Shown in pieces: positions 1-9,370 of a DNA stretch of 64,000 nucleotides. This DNA is from Peptococcaceae bacterium BRH_c4b. GTDB taxonomy: Bacteria > Bacillota > Desulfotomaculia > Desulfotomaculales > Desulfocucumaceae. Every line of letters starts with the position of its first letter. Within the stretch, counting starts at the first letter, position 1. The translations under genes were made by a program, and so were the position numbers. A model generated the notes under the pieces. The model did no database searches. It worked only from the letters and a program-made list of their open reading frames with translations, and was not told the origin of the DNA. The stretch is from contig LADO01000061.1 of NCBI GenBank assembly GCA_000961595.1, positions 1-64,000 on the forward strand, read 5' to 3'.

Positions 1-827
1 TCAATACCTTCCTCTGTAATTTTGATTGCTCCTTCTTTTAAAAGTCGACCAATAGCCCTTTTATAGGCACGTTTACTTATGTTTAACTCTGCCTTTATAT
101 AATCAGGAGAGCTATTATCATTGATTAGAAGAGTACCACCACTTAATTTCAACCGATCCATAATCTTTTGCGCATCACTCTCTATTTCATTGTAAGCCTC
201 TTTTCTCAAACTCAATTCCAGCTTACCATCCTCCCTCACCTTTTTAACTCTTACTTCAATGTTGTCATCTACAGTATAATTGCCATGCAATTCATTATTA
301 TGAATTAATCCGTGGTACTTATTGTCCACAGCTACAAAAATTCCAATATCTATATTTATGCTATAAATAGTTCCGCGGACTCTATCATTTTGTTTATATG
401 GTGATTCGGCGCTTAGTAGATTATATATATACATAGTTGCACATATTTTATTACTATTATTAACATACAAACCTACCAAACATAAATCTCCTTTTGAAAT
501 CTTACCCACTTGTTCTCTTAAAGGTAATAGTAAGTCTTTCTGTAGACCCCAGTCTAAAAAAGCACCAAAATTCGTAGTTTCTACTACTCTTAAAAGGCCC
601 AGTTCTCCAATTGTCAGCTTTGGTTTTCTAACCGAAGCTATGGTTTTGTCCTCAGAATCTTTATAAACAAATACCTCTATTTCATTACCTATTTCAAATT
701 CCTGTGGCATCTCATTTTTAGGCAATAAAATATCATCCCTGTCTTTTGCATTTTTACAATTCAGATACGCCCCCATTTCAGTCTTTCTAATTAATTGCAA
801 TTTCTGCATTTTCCCTATTTCTATCAT
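1..827 (-). CDS. cvfB: CvfB/YitL-type S1 RNA-binding protein (3' end cut by window edge)
   Basis: About 275 codons are visible from an ATG at 827 preceded by an AGAAGG ribosome site. The frame stays open to position 1, so the C-terminus lies outside the window. The protein reads as consecutive S1-type beta-barrel segments (roughly residues 1-70, 70-130 and 145-205) followed by a winged-helix-like region with a KRAYKRAIGRLLKEG stretch. This is the layout of the CvfB/YitL family, S1 proteins linked to RNA binding and virulence-gene regulation in staphylococci. The cellular role here is not shown. The gene is more AT-rich than rlmD next to it. Confidence 0.85.
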   Translation of the reverse strand, partial: MIEIGKMQKLQLIRKTEMGAYLNCKNAKDRDDILLPKNEMPQEFEIGNEIEVFVYKDSEDKTIASVRKPKLTIGELGLLRVVETTNFGAFLDWGLQKDLLLPLREQVGKISKGDLCLVGLYVNNSNKICATMYIYNLLSAESPYKQNDRVRGTIYSINIDIGIFVAVDNKYHGLIHNNELHGNYTVDDNIEVRVKKVREDGKLELSLRKEAYNEIESDAQKIMDRLKLSGGTLLINDNSSPDYIKAELNISKRAYKRAIGRLLKEGAIKITEEGI

Positions 828-872
828 CTTGTACCTTCTTTTATTATTTATTGTTTATAGTATAACCGGCTT

Positions 873-2261
873 TCATTTCCTATCTATCCTTACCACACAC
901 TCCACATGGCTAGTCTGCGGAAACATGTCCACCGGCTGAACCTCTTCAACCTTATAGCCGCAATCTACCAGCCTTCGTAAATCCCTGGCCAGGCTGGCTG
1001 GGTCGCAGGACACGTAAATCACCCGGGGCACCTGTGTTTCCCCGATGGTTTCCAGCACCTGGATGTGACAGCCCCGGCGGGGCGGGTCCAGCACCACCAC
1101 GTCCGGCTTGAGTCCACGGCGGACCAGCCGGGGCAGCAGCTTTTCCACAGCTCCCTGGTGAAATTCAACGTTATGAATAGAATTTAATTCAGCGTTTACC
1201 CGGGCGTCCTCCACCGCTTCCGGCACCAGTTCCAGCCCAGCCACCCGGCCCGCCCTGCGGGCCAGGAAAAGGGCTATGGTGCCAACCCCGGAGTAGGCGT
1301 CCACCACTGTTTCCGAGCCGGTAAGCCCCGCATAATCCAGAGCTTTTTGGTACAGTACCTGTGTCTGGGATGGATTTACCTGATAAAAGGATTCTGCGGA
1401 AAGGTTAAAAACCAATCCACCCAGGCTGTCCTGTATGTACGTCCTGCCGTGGAGCAAAAAGGTACTGCCTCCCAAAACCCGGCTGCCGGGAGTGGTGTTA
1501 ATATGACGGAGTACGGATGCAACGCCGTGAGAAGCACCGGCCAGTTCAGAGGCAAACCGTTCCCCATCAGGCCACTCTCCGGGCCCGGTCACCAGCACCG
1601 CCATCATTTGCCCGGTACCCGCCGCTTTTCTCAGCAGCACATGGCGCATTAAACCCTGACCGGTGTCCCGGTTCCAAGCTTTTAAGCCGTAGCTGTTCAA
1701 GATCTCCTGAATTTTATACGCTATATCATTTAAATCCCTGTCCACCAGCAGGCAGCAGCAGTCTGCAGATACAGGCTGGGACATGTCTGAAACGGTTTCA
1801 GCCAGGCGGTGGGAGCCCTCTTCATAGAAGCCCAGCACCAGCCTGCCGTTCTTTTCTTCCACCTGTAGATGAACTTTGTTGCGGTAATGCCAGGGGTTAG
1901 CCATGCCAAGCACAGGCATGACGGGCACGTCCCCCAGGCCGCCGATCCGGCTCAGGCTTTGCCGCACCAGTTCTTGCTTAGCGGAAAGCTGGCCGGCATA
2001 GTCCATGTGCTGCAAACTGCAGCCGCCGCAGTTGCCGAATTTTGCACAGCCGGGTACTGAGCGCCCAGTGACCGGCTCCAGTATATCCAACAACCCGGCT
2101 CTGGCATAATTCTTTTTGACAGCGTCAATCCGCACACGGACCCTTTCCCCGGGCAAGGTAAGCGGCACGAAAACCGCCATGCCCTGCCAGCGTCCCACTC
2201 CCTCTCCGGAATGGTTCAGGTTATCTATGTACAACTCTATTTCCTGTCCACCGGCAAACAT
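873..2261 (-). CDS. rlmD: 23S rRNA (uracil-5-)-methyltransferase, RlmD/RlmCD (TrmA/RumA) family
   Basis: This 462-residue enzyme would methylate C5 of a uridine in 23S rRNA using S-adenosylmethionine. A TRAM RNA-binding domain occupies about residues 1-60. An Fe-S ligand cluster GCAKFGNCGGC follows at about 71-81, then an inserted RNA-binding domain, and a Rossmann methyltransferase with VVDAYSGVGTIALFLA. The VVLDPPRRGC motif and the catalytic cysteine in VSCDPASLARD are both present. The ATG at 2261 has a GGAGG site. Whether the target is U747, U1939 or both cannot be told from sequence, so the exact RlmC/RlmD assignment is open. Confidence 0.95.
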   Translation of the reverse strand: MFAGGQEIELYIDNLNHSGEGVGRWQGMAVFVPLTLPGERVRVRIDAVKKNYARAGLLDILEPVTGRSVPGCAKFGNCGGCSLQHMDYAGQLSAKQELVRQSLSRIGGLGDVPVMPVLGMANPWHYRNKVHLQVEEKNGRLVLGFYEEGSHRLAETVSDMSQPVSADCCCLLVDRDLNDIAYKIQEILNSYGLKAWNRDTGQGLMRHVLLRKAAGTGQMMAVLVTGPGEWPDGERFASELAGASHGVASVLRHINTTPGSRVLGGSTFLLHGRTYIQDSLGGLVFNLSAESFYQVNPSQTQVLYQKALDYAGLTGSETVVDAYSGVGTIALFLARRAGRVAGLELVPEAVEDARVNAELNSIHNVEFHQGAVEKLLPRLVRRGLKPDVVVLDPPRRGCHIQVLETIGETQVPRVIYVSCDPASLARDLRRLVDCGYKVEEVQPVDMFPQTSHVECVVRIDRK

Positions 2262-2302
2262 TTCGCCAACCTCCTCCGGCCTTCAGCAGCCGGCCTTCCT
2301 CG

Positions 2303-2545
2303 TTAAATGCTGAAACCCACCTTCCGGGCTTCCTTTTTCTCCCTTTCTGCTTTGCCCAGAACATATTCTTCGCTGGACAGTTTATTATTCCAGAAAACCC
2401 CCAGATATATATGATCCTCTTCCCTGAGCAGCCTGTTGGCCTCCTCAATAGAATCAACTTTGACCAGTTGGAGAATCCGGCCCTCGCTGGCACTAAAACC
2501 CTGGACGGATTCCATGTCCTTGTCGCCGCAGGAACAACCACCCAT
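2303..2545 (-). CDS. Hypothetical protein, 80 aa
   Basis: A short frame just upstream of rlmD on the same strand. It begins MGGCSCGDKDMESVQG and has a Cys-x-Cys pair near the N-terminus, followed by a mixed alpha/beta stretch with LVKVDSIEEANRLLREEDHIYLGVFW. That middle section reads like a folded domain and contains no low-complexity filler, so I think it is real. I do not recognise the family. A longer overlapping frame on the same strand (2221-2700) lacks such a pattern and is treated as a shadow. Confidence 0.6.
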   Translation of the reverse strand: MGGCSCGDKDMESVQGFSASEGRILQLVKVDSIEEANRLLREEDHIYLGVFWNNKLSSEEYVLGKAEREKKEARKVGFSI

Positions 2546-2696
2546 ACAAATACACCCCCGTTTCCATTTGTTATTAATGTTAACAAATTATATGGACATA
2601 TGAAACAATAATCATACAGAAAGCCCCAATTTTCTTGTGCTAACAACTGGTGGTTACTATCATTCATACCCAAACGGCAAACCCATGGCGAATACG

Positions 2697-2725
2697 TCAC
2701 ACTTGCCGACCGTTAAACATACTAT
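2697..2725 (+). promoter_or_regulatory. Possible sigma-E promoter of cotE
   Basis: TCACACT, 14 bases, then CATACTAT lies about 70 bases upstream of the cotE start. This resembles the sigma-E pattern (ATATT-like -35, 13-15 base spacer, CATACAAT-like -10). The -10 matches well and the -35 only partly. In Bacillus subtilis cotE is transcribed by sigma-E, which fits. Confidence 0.4.
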
Positions 2726-2796
2726 ATTGTGATCGTAAATGTGCGGATTCTGACGCAGACATTTTATTTAAAATTGTCCTAAAGGAGGGGAAAGCA

Positions 2797-3333
2797 GTGA
2801 GTGAAGTTACCGTTGCGGAAAGAAAGTCGAAAGTTTTCCCGAAAGGCGCTTACCGGGAGATTATCACCAAAGCTGTCTGCGGAACGGCCAAGAAGTATTT
2901 CCGCTACAGCCAGCACTTTGTTCCGGCGGAGGGATATGATCCTCATGCTATACTGGGGACATCCATTACCCAGATGCGCTTAAAAGAGCCGGAAATCACT
3001 AATGTAGGTGACAGTGATATAGTCGGGGTAGGGGTAAACGGAATATTTGAAGTACACATATGGTATGCCTACAATAAGGGAAAATCCACTGATCTTATCC
3101 GCCAGGCCATTAATTTTGAGGAAATAATTCCACTAAGCGAGTACGATTTCCAGAGCTTTAATCTAACAGAAGCAAGGGCCATGGTAATTAAACCTCCCCA
3201 GTGCATGGAATCAAGATTGACCGAGGAAGGGCGCATCAAGGTGGATTTTGAGCTGGGTGTGTACGCCGAGGTAATAGGAGAAACCAAAGTCCGGGTCAGA
3301 TTGGCCGGGCCGGGAGACGACGAAGCCAGTTGA
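2797..3333 (+). CDS. cotE: Outer spore coat morphogenetic protein CotE
   Basis: The 178-residue product matches CotE in length (about 180 aa in Bacillus) and in sequence. It starts with YREIITKAVCGTAKKYF and has a central VGDSDIVGVGVNGIFEVHIWYAY segment, which is the hallmark of the family. CotE assembles around the forespore on the mother-cell side and nucleates outer-coat assembly. I chose the GTG at 2797 because AAGGAGGGG sits 7 bases upstream. The frame stays open for 49 further codons upstream, but these look non-coding. The acidic tail GPGDDEAS is typical. A factor-independent terminator follows directly. Confidence 0.93.
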   Translation: MSEVTVAERKSKVFPKGAYREIITKAVCGTAKKYFRYSQHFVPAEGYDPHAILGTSITQMRLKEPEITNVGDSDIVGVGVNGIFEVHIWYAYNKGKSTDLIRQAINFEEIIPLSEYDFQSFNLTEARAMVIKPPQCMESRLTEEGRIKVDFELGVYAEVIGETKVRVRLAGPGDDEAS

Positions 3334-3341
3334 GCACAAAA

Positions 3342-3368
3342 GGAGTCCTTTGGGGCTCCGTTTATTTT
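3342..3368 (+). terminator. Terminator of cotE
   Basis: A 7-bp stem GGAGTCC/GGGCTCC (one G-T pair) with a TTTG loop is followed by a T-rich tract, starting 9 bases after the cotE stop codon. Confidence 0.75.
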
Positions 3369-3469
3369 GCATACATTTTCCATGCTACAGAATACATATT
3401 AAACTTTCCAAAAACCAAAAATATGTATATCAGGGCACGTAAATAACCCATATGTAGCCAGGTGCATTT

Positions 3470-3610
3470 CAATTGCGGTTTTACCGGCAACCCGTTCAGT
3501 CCTGGTTTTCTGACGGGCTGCCTATGCCGCTAAATTGCAAGACGGGTTTTTTACGGCCCTGTGAAAACCCTTCTCCCATATGGGGGGAGGGTTTGTGTTT
3601 CACACAAACC
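3470..3610 (+). promoter_or_regulatory. Structured leader upstream of the SASP gene, with competing hairpins
   Basis: Several strong pairings can be drawn. An outer stem pairs 3470-3478 with 3527-3537. A nested stem pairs 3486-3499 with 3510-3522. Bases 3489-3495 (AACCCGT) can instead pair with 3542-3548 (ACGGGTT), which is followed by a T-run. A 13-bp stem (3565-3577 with 3582-3594) overlaps a 9-bp hairpin (3590-3610) that ends 4 bases before the ribosome site. This alternative-pairing layout resembles an attenuator or riboswitch, but I recognise no known aptamer. It could also be a terminator pair followed by a start-site hairpin. Confidence 0.5.
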
Positions 3611-3627
3611 ATAAAGGGGGAAAAACT

Positions 3628-3864
3628 ATGCTCGTGAGCCGGAACAGAAAAAAGCATAAAACAGAAGCGGAAATGCTTCGCTATAAATTGAAACTGGAAA
3701 TCGCTGACGAACTGGGACTGCTGGAGAAAATAAAAACCGGCGGCTGGGGGGCGTTAAGCGCCGTGGAGGCGGGAAAAATAGGAGGACTCCTGGCGGGCAG
3801 GATAAAGGATAGCACAAATCTGGACGCTGCCCGCAAACTAAGACAACTTAACCTACAAAAATAA
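3628..3864 (+). CDS. Small acid-soluble spore protein, alpha/beta type
   Basis: A 78-residue protein that would coat and protect spore DNA. The basic N-terminus is followed by the SASP core YKLKLEIADELGL, where EIA is the usual cleavage context for the germination protease GPR. The conserved EAGKIGGLLAGRI block comes next, as in clostridial alpha/beta SASPs. The ATG at 3628 follows an AAAGGGGG ribosome site. In-frame codons upstream (from 3580) fall inside hairpins and are not counted. Such genes are normally read by sigma-G in the forespore. The 3' end overlaps pit on the other strand by 12 bp. Confidence 0.88.
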   Translation: MLVSRNRKKHKTEAEMLRYKLKLEIADELGLLEKIKTGGWGALSAVEAGKIGGLLAGRIKDSTNLDAARKLRQLNLQK

Positions 3865-4854
3865 CGAGATGAGCGAATAAGTAATCATAGCCAGCAGTAT
3901 GGTTACCGGCAGGGTAATAACCCAGGCAGTTACAATTTTCTGGGCCGTACCCCACTTGACGCCGGAAAACCTTCTGGAGGAGCCAACTCCCATTATGGCA
4001 GAAGAAATGACATGGGTGGTGCTGACAGGCATTTTTAGCAGTGTGGCTGCCAGAATTACGCAGGCTGAAGTCAAATCGGAGGCGAAACCGCTGGCAGGCT
4101 CCAGCTTGATAATCTTGGTACCAACTGTTTTTATTATTTTCCAGCCCCCGACAGAAGTACCCAAGGCCATGGCAATGGATGCAGACAGCTTTACCCAAAA
4201 GGGAATATCCATGCTGTCCTGGAACCCCCCTGCGATTAGGGCGAAAGTAATGATACCCATCGATTTCTGAGCATCGTTGGTGCCGTGGCTGAATGCCTGC
4301 CAAGCAGCGGTAAAAATCTGCAGTATTCTAAAGCGACGATTCATTTTAACTGGATGGGCATGGCGAAAAATTATTTTAATAAGGCTCATTATAATGTAAC
4401 CGACCACGAAGGCAATAAGCGGTGATAAAATAAGGGCTTGCAGTATACTGAAAAAACCTTTGAAATTCACCGCTGAAAATCCCGCCGCTGCTATTACGGC
4501 CCCGGTCAAAGAGCCTATCAGGGCATGGGACGAACTGCTGGGCACACCGTAATACCAGGTAATCAGGTTCCAGGCGATGGCCGCAAGCAGCGCGGCTATT
4601 ACTATATACAACCCGTTATCCAGATGAAAGGGGTCGGCAATCTTGCTGCCTATGGTTTTGGCCACCCCGGTAAAGGTCATAGCCCCCAAAAGGTTCATAG
4701 ATGAAGCCAGCATAATGGCCACCCGGGGCTTCAGTGCCTTGGTGGATACCGAAGTAGCTATAGCGTTGGCCGTGTCGTGGAAACCGTTAATAAAATCGAA
4801 AGACAGTGCCATGAGCACCACTACCACAGTGAGGATTAAATTGTAATCAGACAT
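3853..4854 (-). CDS. pit: Inorganic phosphate transporter, PiT (PHO4) family
   Basis: A 333-residue multi-pass membrane protein that moves inorganic phosphate with a cation. It has the two inverted PHO4 signature repeats: FINGFHDTANAIATSVST near the N-terminus and FSHGTNDAQKSMGIITFAL in the second half. About ten hydrophobic segments are visible. It ends a run pstS, DUF47, pit on the minus strand, 11 bases from the DUF47 gene, and DUF47 proteins are the usual partners of PiT. The PHO boxes upstream of pstS suggest phosphate-starvation control of the whole set (inference). Confidence 0.95.
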   Translation of the reverse strand: MSDYNLILTVVVVLMALSFDFINGFHDTANAIATSVSTKALKPRVAIMLASSMNLLGAMTFTGVAKTIGSKIADPFHLDNGLYIVIAALLAAIAWNLITWYYGVPSSSSHALIGSLTGAVIAAAGFSAVNFKGFFSILQALILSPLIAFVVGYIIMSLIKIIFRHAHPVKMNRRFRILQIFTAAWQAFSHGTNDAQKSMGIITFALIAGGFQDSMDIPFWVKLSASIAMALGTSVGGWKIIKTVGTKIIKLEPASGFASDLTSACVILAATLLKMPVSTTHVISSAIMGVGSSRRFSGVKWGTAQKIVTAWVITLPVTILLAMITYSLISLFL

Positions 4855-4865
4855 TTTATAACCTC

Positions 4866-5498
4866 TTAAGAGTTTCTCATAATAAGTCCTTCAAGAATGT
4901 CCGCCACATCCTCGCAAAAATCCGAGAAGGATTCCATCATGGTATATAATTCTTTTTTCTTCATTATTTCAATGGGATTAACCGAGGTAGCAAAGAGGGT
5001 CTTCAGGGCGTCGGTCAGCAAGTCGTCAGCAGCGTTTTCCAGATCGTTAATCCGGTGAGTATGTTTCTTCATTTCACCAAGCTTTTTCTGAGCAAGTAGG
5101 TCCACCGCCGCACACAAATTCTCCACACACATACTGATATTCCTGGTAAAAAGGCGCATATAGTCATCTTGCTCCGTGATTTCATAAAGAACTATCCGGG
5201 AAGAGCAAAACTCCAGACAGTCCAGCACGTCATCCAGTTGCAGGGTCAGTCCCAGTATATCTTCCCTCTCCAGCGGGGTAATGAAAGTTTTGTTTAATTC
5301 ATTCATGATCTCGTGGGTATACTGGTCCCCCATGTTTTCCACCATCTTGATCTGGAGCATGTAATTCTCCGCATTATCCAGATCGTTCATCATTTGTATA
5401 TATACATCCGTGGCCAGTTTGATGTTTTTAGTAACCAGCAGAAAGTACTCATAAAATATATTCTGTTTTCTGCGAAACTTTTTCATTATATTCAGCAT
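4866..5498 (-). CDS. DUF47/PhoU-like accessory protein of the Pit transporter
   Basis: A 210-residue all-helical protein of the DUF47 (TIGR00153) family, related to PhoU and typically encoded next to pit, where it is thought to modulate transport. Recognisable segments are FRRKQNIFYEYFLLVTKNI at the start and the acidic helix bundle with LTLQLDDVLDCLEF and RINDLENAADDL. The ATG at 5498 has AGAGGAGA upstream and gives the family's usual length. An earlier ATG at 5564 would add 22 unlikely residues. Confidence 0.9.
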   Translation of the reverse strand: MLNIMKKFRRKQNIFYEYFLLVTKNIKLATDVYIQMMNDLDNAENYMLQIKMVENMGDQYTHEIMNELNKTFITPLEREDILGLTLQLDDVLDCLEFCSSRIVLYEITEQDDYMRLFTRNISMCVENLCAAVDLLAQKKLGEMKKHTHRINDLENAADDLLTDALKTLFATSVNPIEIMKKKELYTMMESFSDFCEDVADILEGLIMRNS

Positions 5499-5575
5499 AA
5501 TATCTCCTCTTACCTCAAACTCCAGATTGTTACGCTTTACTACTTTACTTAATTCATGGGACAACAGATATGTTT

Positions 5576-6355
5576 TCAGTTAATGCGATGCTCATTTATC
5601 ACAGCCTTTCCCTCAGCACCCAGCACGAATTTGATAAAACCCATGGAAGTATCATCGGGACTACTACCGGTAATATAAATAAGCGGCCTGCTGAAAACCA
5701 ATGATTCATTTTTTCCATCGTCAATCATCACCGGCTGTACCTCACCGGTCAGGTATTGTGAAGAAATATATCCAATGGCGTATTTATCCATAGCTACAGC
5801 GGCCTTGACAGCCCCTGTGGATGCCATAACCAAAGCGTTTTCGGTTATTTCTGTATGCCCAATTATTATATCCTTAAAAACATTATAAGTACCTGAACCC
5901 TGTTCTCTGGTAATAACTGTAATAGAAGAGTCCGGCCCTCCAAAAGCTTTCCAGTTTTTTACCCTGCCGCTGAATATATCTTTTATATTATCCTGAGTTA
6001 GATGACTGACTGGAAATTTTGGATTTACAATAACCATAATATTGTCGGTGGTTAACTGATAGTGATTGAATTTATGTTTTTCAGCCGAAGTTAGGGGCCG
6101 TGAGAGCGAACCTATCTCCGCTATACCTCCTGCCACACCCTTTAGCCCCAGGGAAGAATCCCCACCCTGTACATAAATTCTGACATTGGGATGATTTTTT
6201 TCGTACTGCCTGGCCAGTTTTTCTGTTAGCGGCAGCATAGAGGTGGATCCTACAATCTTCATGGTTTCCACAGTTTTTTTGCTGCCATCCAGTCCTGAAC
6301 ATCCGGCAATAGCAAGCAAAAGCGTTGTTAATAAAATTAAAGTAAGCCTGCCCAA
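5576..6355 (-). CDS. pstS: Phosphate-binding lipoprotein PstS (ABC transporter substrate-binding)
   Basis: A 259-residue extracytoplasmic phosphate-binding protein. It has a short hydrophobic signal peptide and a lipobox, AIAGC, so the mature protein starts at a lipidated cysteine. Family motifs follow: KIVGSTSMLPLTEKLA (phosphate loop), GGDSSLGLKGVAGG and TREQGSGTYNVFKD. The start is a TTG with GGAGG 10 bases upstream. No pstC or pstA lies beside it. pstB is 8 kb away. The gene is followed by DUF47 and pit. Four PHO-box hexamers precede it. Confidence 0.93.
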   Translation of the reverse strand: MGRLTLILLTTLLLAIAGCSGLDGSKKTVETMKIVGSTSMLPLTEKLARQYEKNHPNVRIYVQGGDSSLGLKGVAGGIAEIGSLSRPLTSAEKHKFNHYQLTTDNIMVIVNPKFPVSHLTQDNIKDIFSGRVKNWKAFGGPDSSITVITREQGSGTYNVFKDIIIGHTEITENALVMASTGAVKAAVAMDKYAIGYISSQYLTGEVQPVMIDDGKNESLVFSRPLIYITGSSPDDTSMGFIKFVLGAEGKAVINEHRIN

Positions 6356-6423
6356 CTCTCTTATCCTCCGACACGGTAGTTCATCGCAAACGTTTCATGA
6401 TTCTTTGGGAAAAGTAAAACTCC

Positions 6424-6462
6424 TGTTAAGTAATTGTTCATTTCATGTTAAGTTAATGTAAA
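6424..6462 (-). promoter_or_regulatory. PHO box: four TTAACA-type hexamers at 11-bp period
   Basis: On the minus strand the hexamers TTTACA, TTAACA, TGAACA and TTAACA occur with exactly 5 bases between each (plus-strand starts 6457, 6446, 6435 and 6424). This matches the known PhoP box of Bacillus, direct TT(A/T/C)ACA repeats with 5-base spacers. The set lies 69-107 bases upstream of pstS. The PhoP/PhoB-type regulator at 15777 is the likely binder. Confidence 0.82.
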
Positions 6463-6488
6463 CATCAATTTAAAATGACAATGGCAAC

Positions 6489-6518
6489 AAAAAGCCCCCA
6501 CACGCCGGGGGGCTTTTT
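6489..6518 (-). terminator. Terminator of ileS
   Basis: A strong stem pairs AAAAAGCCCCC with GGGGGCTTTTT, with a T-run on the minus strand, 26 bases beyond the ileS stop codon. It also separates ileS from the phosphate operon. Confidence 0.85.
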
Positions 6519-6543
6519 GACACATCTGTTAAAATTTATCTCA

Positions 6544-9330
6544 TTACGCCAGTTCTTTTATCACACCTGCACAGCGCGGGCATAACGTTGGGTGTCCGGT
6601 ATCCGTGCCCACGCCCTGGTGGTACATCCAGCAGCGCTCGCATTTCTCCCCGGCAGCCCTGCTTACCACCACACCAAAATCTTTAATGTCCTCGGAAGCC
6701 AGGGCACCGGGAGGACAATCGGCCTGGTGCAGCTTCAGCCCGGAAACTATAAAGACAGTGGGTAAATCATCCAGCGCGGAGGACAGGAAGTTATAAATGT
6801 CGCCCCGGGCGTAAAGTTCCACCACAGCCTCCAGGGAATTCCCTATCTTCTTTTCCTGCCTGGCCGTTTCCAGGACCCGGGTAACCACGGCTCTCAGGTC
6901 CAGCAGGCGTTCCCATTTCTGCTCCAAATCCGCATCCAGATACTCATCGTTAACCGCCGGCATATCAAGCAGTTGCACACTTTCGGGGGCACCCGGAGCC
7001 TTGGGAATATAACGCCAGATTTCTTCCGAAGTGAAGGCCAGCACCGGGGTCAGCAGCCGCACCAGGGACTGTAAAACATCGTATAGTACGGTCTGAGCCG
7101 AACGGCGGGCCGGCGCATCCGGGGCAGATGTATAGAGACGATCTTTAATCATATCCAGGTACAGGGCGCTCATATCCACAGTGCAAAAATTGTGAACAGC
7201 ATGGTAAACTGTGTGATACTCATAATCCCTGTAAGCCGCCAGCACTTTTTCCACCATTCTGTTTAGCCTGAGCATGGCAAAACGGTCGATTTCCGTCATA
7301 TCACCGTAGGCTACCCTGTCCCGGGCCGGCTCAAAGTCAAATATGTTGCCCAGTAGGAAGCGACAGGTGTTCCTAATTTTCCGGTAGGCTTCGGTTGTCT
7401 GCTTCAGGATGTTGTTCGATACTGCCAGATCGCCCCGGTAATCGGCGGAACTTACCCACAACCTCAGTATATCCGCGCCCATTTGCTTAATAACCTTGAG
7501 AGGATCCACCACATTGCCCAGGGATTTGCTCATCTTCCTTCCTTGTTCATCCACCAAGAAGCCGTGTGTAAGCACTGCCCGGTACGGTGCCTTTCCGGTA
7601 ACCGCCACGGCGGTGGAAAGTGAGCTATTGAACCATCCCCGGTGTTGATCGCTACCCTCCAGGTATAAATCAGCCGGCCAGGTCAGGTTAGGCCATACCT
7701 CCGTCGCTCTCAACACTCCCATGTGACTGGAACCGCTGTCGAACCACACGTCCATTATATCTGTTTCCCTGGTAAAGCTTCCGGAGCCGCAATCCGGGCA
7801 CTTCAGCCCCGGCGGTATCAGCCCGGCGGCCTCCCGGGCGAACCAGACGTCGGATCCGTGCTCCCGGAAAAGTCCCTGCAGATGGGTAATAGTTTCCTCA
7901 TTGATTACCGGCTTGCCGCAATCGTCGCAATAAAAAATAGGGATGGGCACACCCCAGGTGCGCTGGCGGGAAATACACCAGTCTCCCCGGTTAGCCACCA
8001 TATTGTGGATGCGCTCCCGACCCCAGGCCGGTATCCAGCGCACCTCTCCGATAGCATCCAGAGCCGCCTGGCGGAAACCATCCACCGAGGCAAACCATTG
8101 CTCGGTAGCCCGGAAAAACAACGGCTTCTTGCAGCGCCAGCAATGGGGATACTGGTGGCTGATGGTTCCTTCCTTCAACAGGTGGCCATCCTCCTGCAGC
8201 GTTGCAATAACGCCCTTGTTGGCCTCGTTATAATGTTGGCCGGCAAAATCCCCGGCCTCTCCGGTGAAAACACCCCTGGCATCCACCGGGGACAGAATCG
8301 GCAAATCGTAATTCTTACTCACCAGAAAGTCTTCATGGCCGTGACCCGGCGCGGTGTGCACACAGCCCGTGCCGGCGTCCAGAGTCACATGATCCCCCAG
8401 AATAACCAGTGAATCCCGCTCCACAAAAGGATGGCGACAAATCACCCGCTCCAGATCCCTGCCCTTGAACTCCCCGACAACCCTGGCCTCGTCCAGGCCT
8501 GCCGCTTCGGTAAAGGAAGAGGAAAGTTCCCTGGCCACCAAATATTTGTTGCTGCCGGCCTGGAGCAGCACGTAGTCGTAATCCGGGTGCAGGCAGACGG
8601 CCAGGTTGGCTATCAATGTCCAGGGGGTGGTGGTCCAGATTACCAGATAGGTATTATCCTCAGGCAATACACCCCTGCCGTCTTGCACCGGAAATCGCAC
8701 ATAAATGGAGGGGGAATGTTTATCCTGGTATTCCACCTCTGCCTCGGCCAGGGCAGTCTCACAGGAGGAGCACCAGTAAACAGGCTTTAGTCCTTTGTAG
8801 ATATAACCCCGCCGGGCCATTTCCCCGAAAACCCCGATCTGGGCGGCCTCGAAATGGGGCATCAGGGTAAGATAGGGTTTATTCCACTGACCCCTGACCC
8901 CCAACCTCTTAAATTCTTCCCTCTGGATATCCACGAATCCCAGGGCATATTCCTTGCACTTATTGCGAAATTCCACCGCACTGACGCCATGCCTGTTAAT
9001 TCCCAGAGCCTTGATGGCCTGCTGCTCAATGGGCAGGCCGTGGGTATCCCAGCCCGGCACATAGGGCACATCGTAGCCTGCCATGGAGTGATATTTTACC
9101 ACCATGTCCTTTAAAACTTTGTTCAATACGTGCCCCAGGTGGATATGTCCGTTGGCGTATGGCGGGCCGTCATGCAGTATAAATTTCGGCCGCCCCGCAT
9201 TTTTTTGCTGTACCTTGCCGTAGACGTCAATTTCATCCCAGAACTTTAAAAATTCCGGCTCCCGCTCCGGCAAATTTCCCCGCATGGGGAAATCAGTTTT
9301 GGGCAGGTTTAGGGTCTTTCCGTATTCCAT
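6544..9330 (-). CDS. ileS: Isoleucyl-tRNA synthetase
   Basis: A 928-residue class I synthetase charging tRNA-Ile. The HIGH-type signature [12 protein letters not shown] sits at about residues 56-67 and [12 protein letters not shown] later carries the KMSKS loop. The CP1 editing domain has [13 protein letters not shown] and [12 protein letters not shown]-terminal zinc finger with [10 protein letters not shown] and CPRC is present, as in bacterial-type IleRS. The start is the ATG at 9330, which has AGGAGG upstream. The open frame to 9447 crosses the T-box and is not translated. It is controlled by the T-box upstream. Confidence 0.98.
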   Translation of the reverse strand: MEYGKTLNLPKTDFPMRGNLPEREPEFLKFWDEIDVYGKVQQKNAGRPKFILHDGPPYANGHIHLGHVLNKVLKDMVVKYHSMAGYDVPYVPGWDTHGLPIEQQAIKALGINRHGVSAVEFRNKCKEYALGFVDIQREEFKRLGVRGQWNKPYLTLMPHFEAAQIGVFGEMARRGYIYKGLKPVYWCSSCETALAEAEVEYQDKHSPSIYVRFPVQDGRGVLPEDNTYLVIWTTTPWTLIANLAVCLHPDYDYVLLQAGSNKYLVARELSSSFTEAAGLDEARVVGEFKGRDLERVICRHPFVERDSLVILGDHVTLDAGTGCVHTAPGHGHEDFLVSKNYDLPILSPVDARGVFTGEAGDFAGQHYNEANKGVIATLQEDGHLLKEGTISHQYPHCWRCKKPLFFRATEQWFASVDGFRQAALDAIGEVRWIPAWGRERIHNMVANRGDWCISRQRTWGVPIPIFYCDDCGKPVINEETITHLQGLFREHGSDVWFAREAAGLIPPGLKCPDCGSGSFTRETDIMDVWFDSGSSHMGVLRATEVWPNLTWPADLYLEGSDQHRGWFNSSLSTAVAVTGKAPYRAVLTHGFLVDEQGRKMSKSLGNVVDPLKVIKQMGADILRLWVSSADYRGDLAVSNNILKQTTEAYRKIRNTCRFLLGNIFDFEPARDRVAYGDMTEIDRFAMLRLNRMVEKVLAAYRDYEYHTVYHAVHNFCTVDMSALYLDMIKDRLYTSAPDAPARRSAQTVLYDVLQSLVRLLTPVLAFTSEEIWRYIPKAPGAPESVQLLDMPAVNDEYLDADLEQKWERLLDLRAVVTRVLETARQEKKIGNSLEAVVELYARGDIYNFLSSALDDLPTVFIVSGLKLHQADCPPGALASEDIKDFGVVVSRAAGEKCERCWMYHQGVGTDTGHPTLCPRCAGVIKELA

Positions 9331-9370
9331 TACACTAACCTCCTGAATTATGATCAAAAAAATATAAAAA

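Noticed and set aside
3848-4303. Alternative minus-strand frame overlapping pit
   Set aside because: The other frame carries the PHO4 signature repeats; this one does not.
7723-8412. 229-codon plus-strand frame inside ileS
   Set aside because: It lies wholly opposite a synthetase with all its motifs; amino acid composition is random-like and no domain is visible. Shadow frame.
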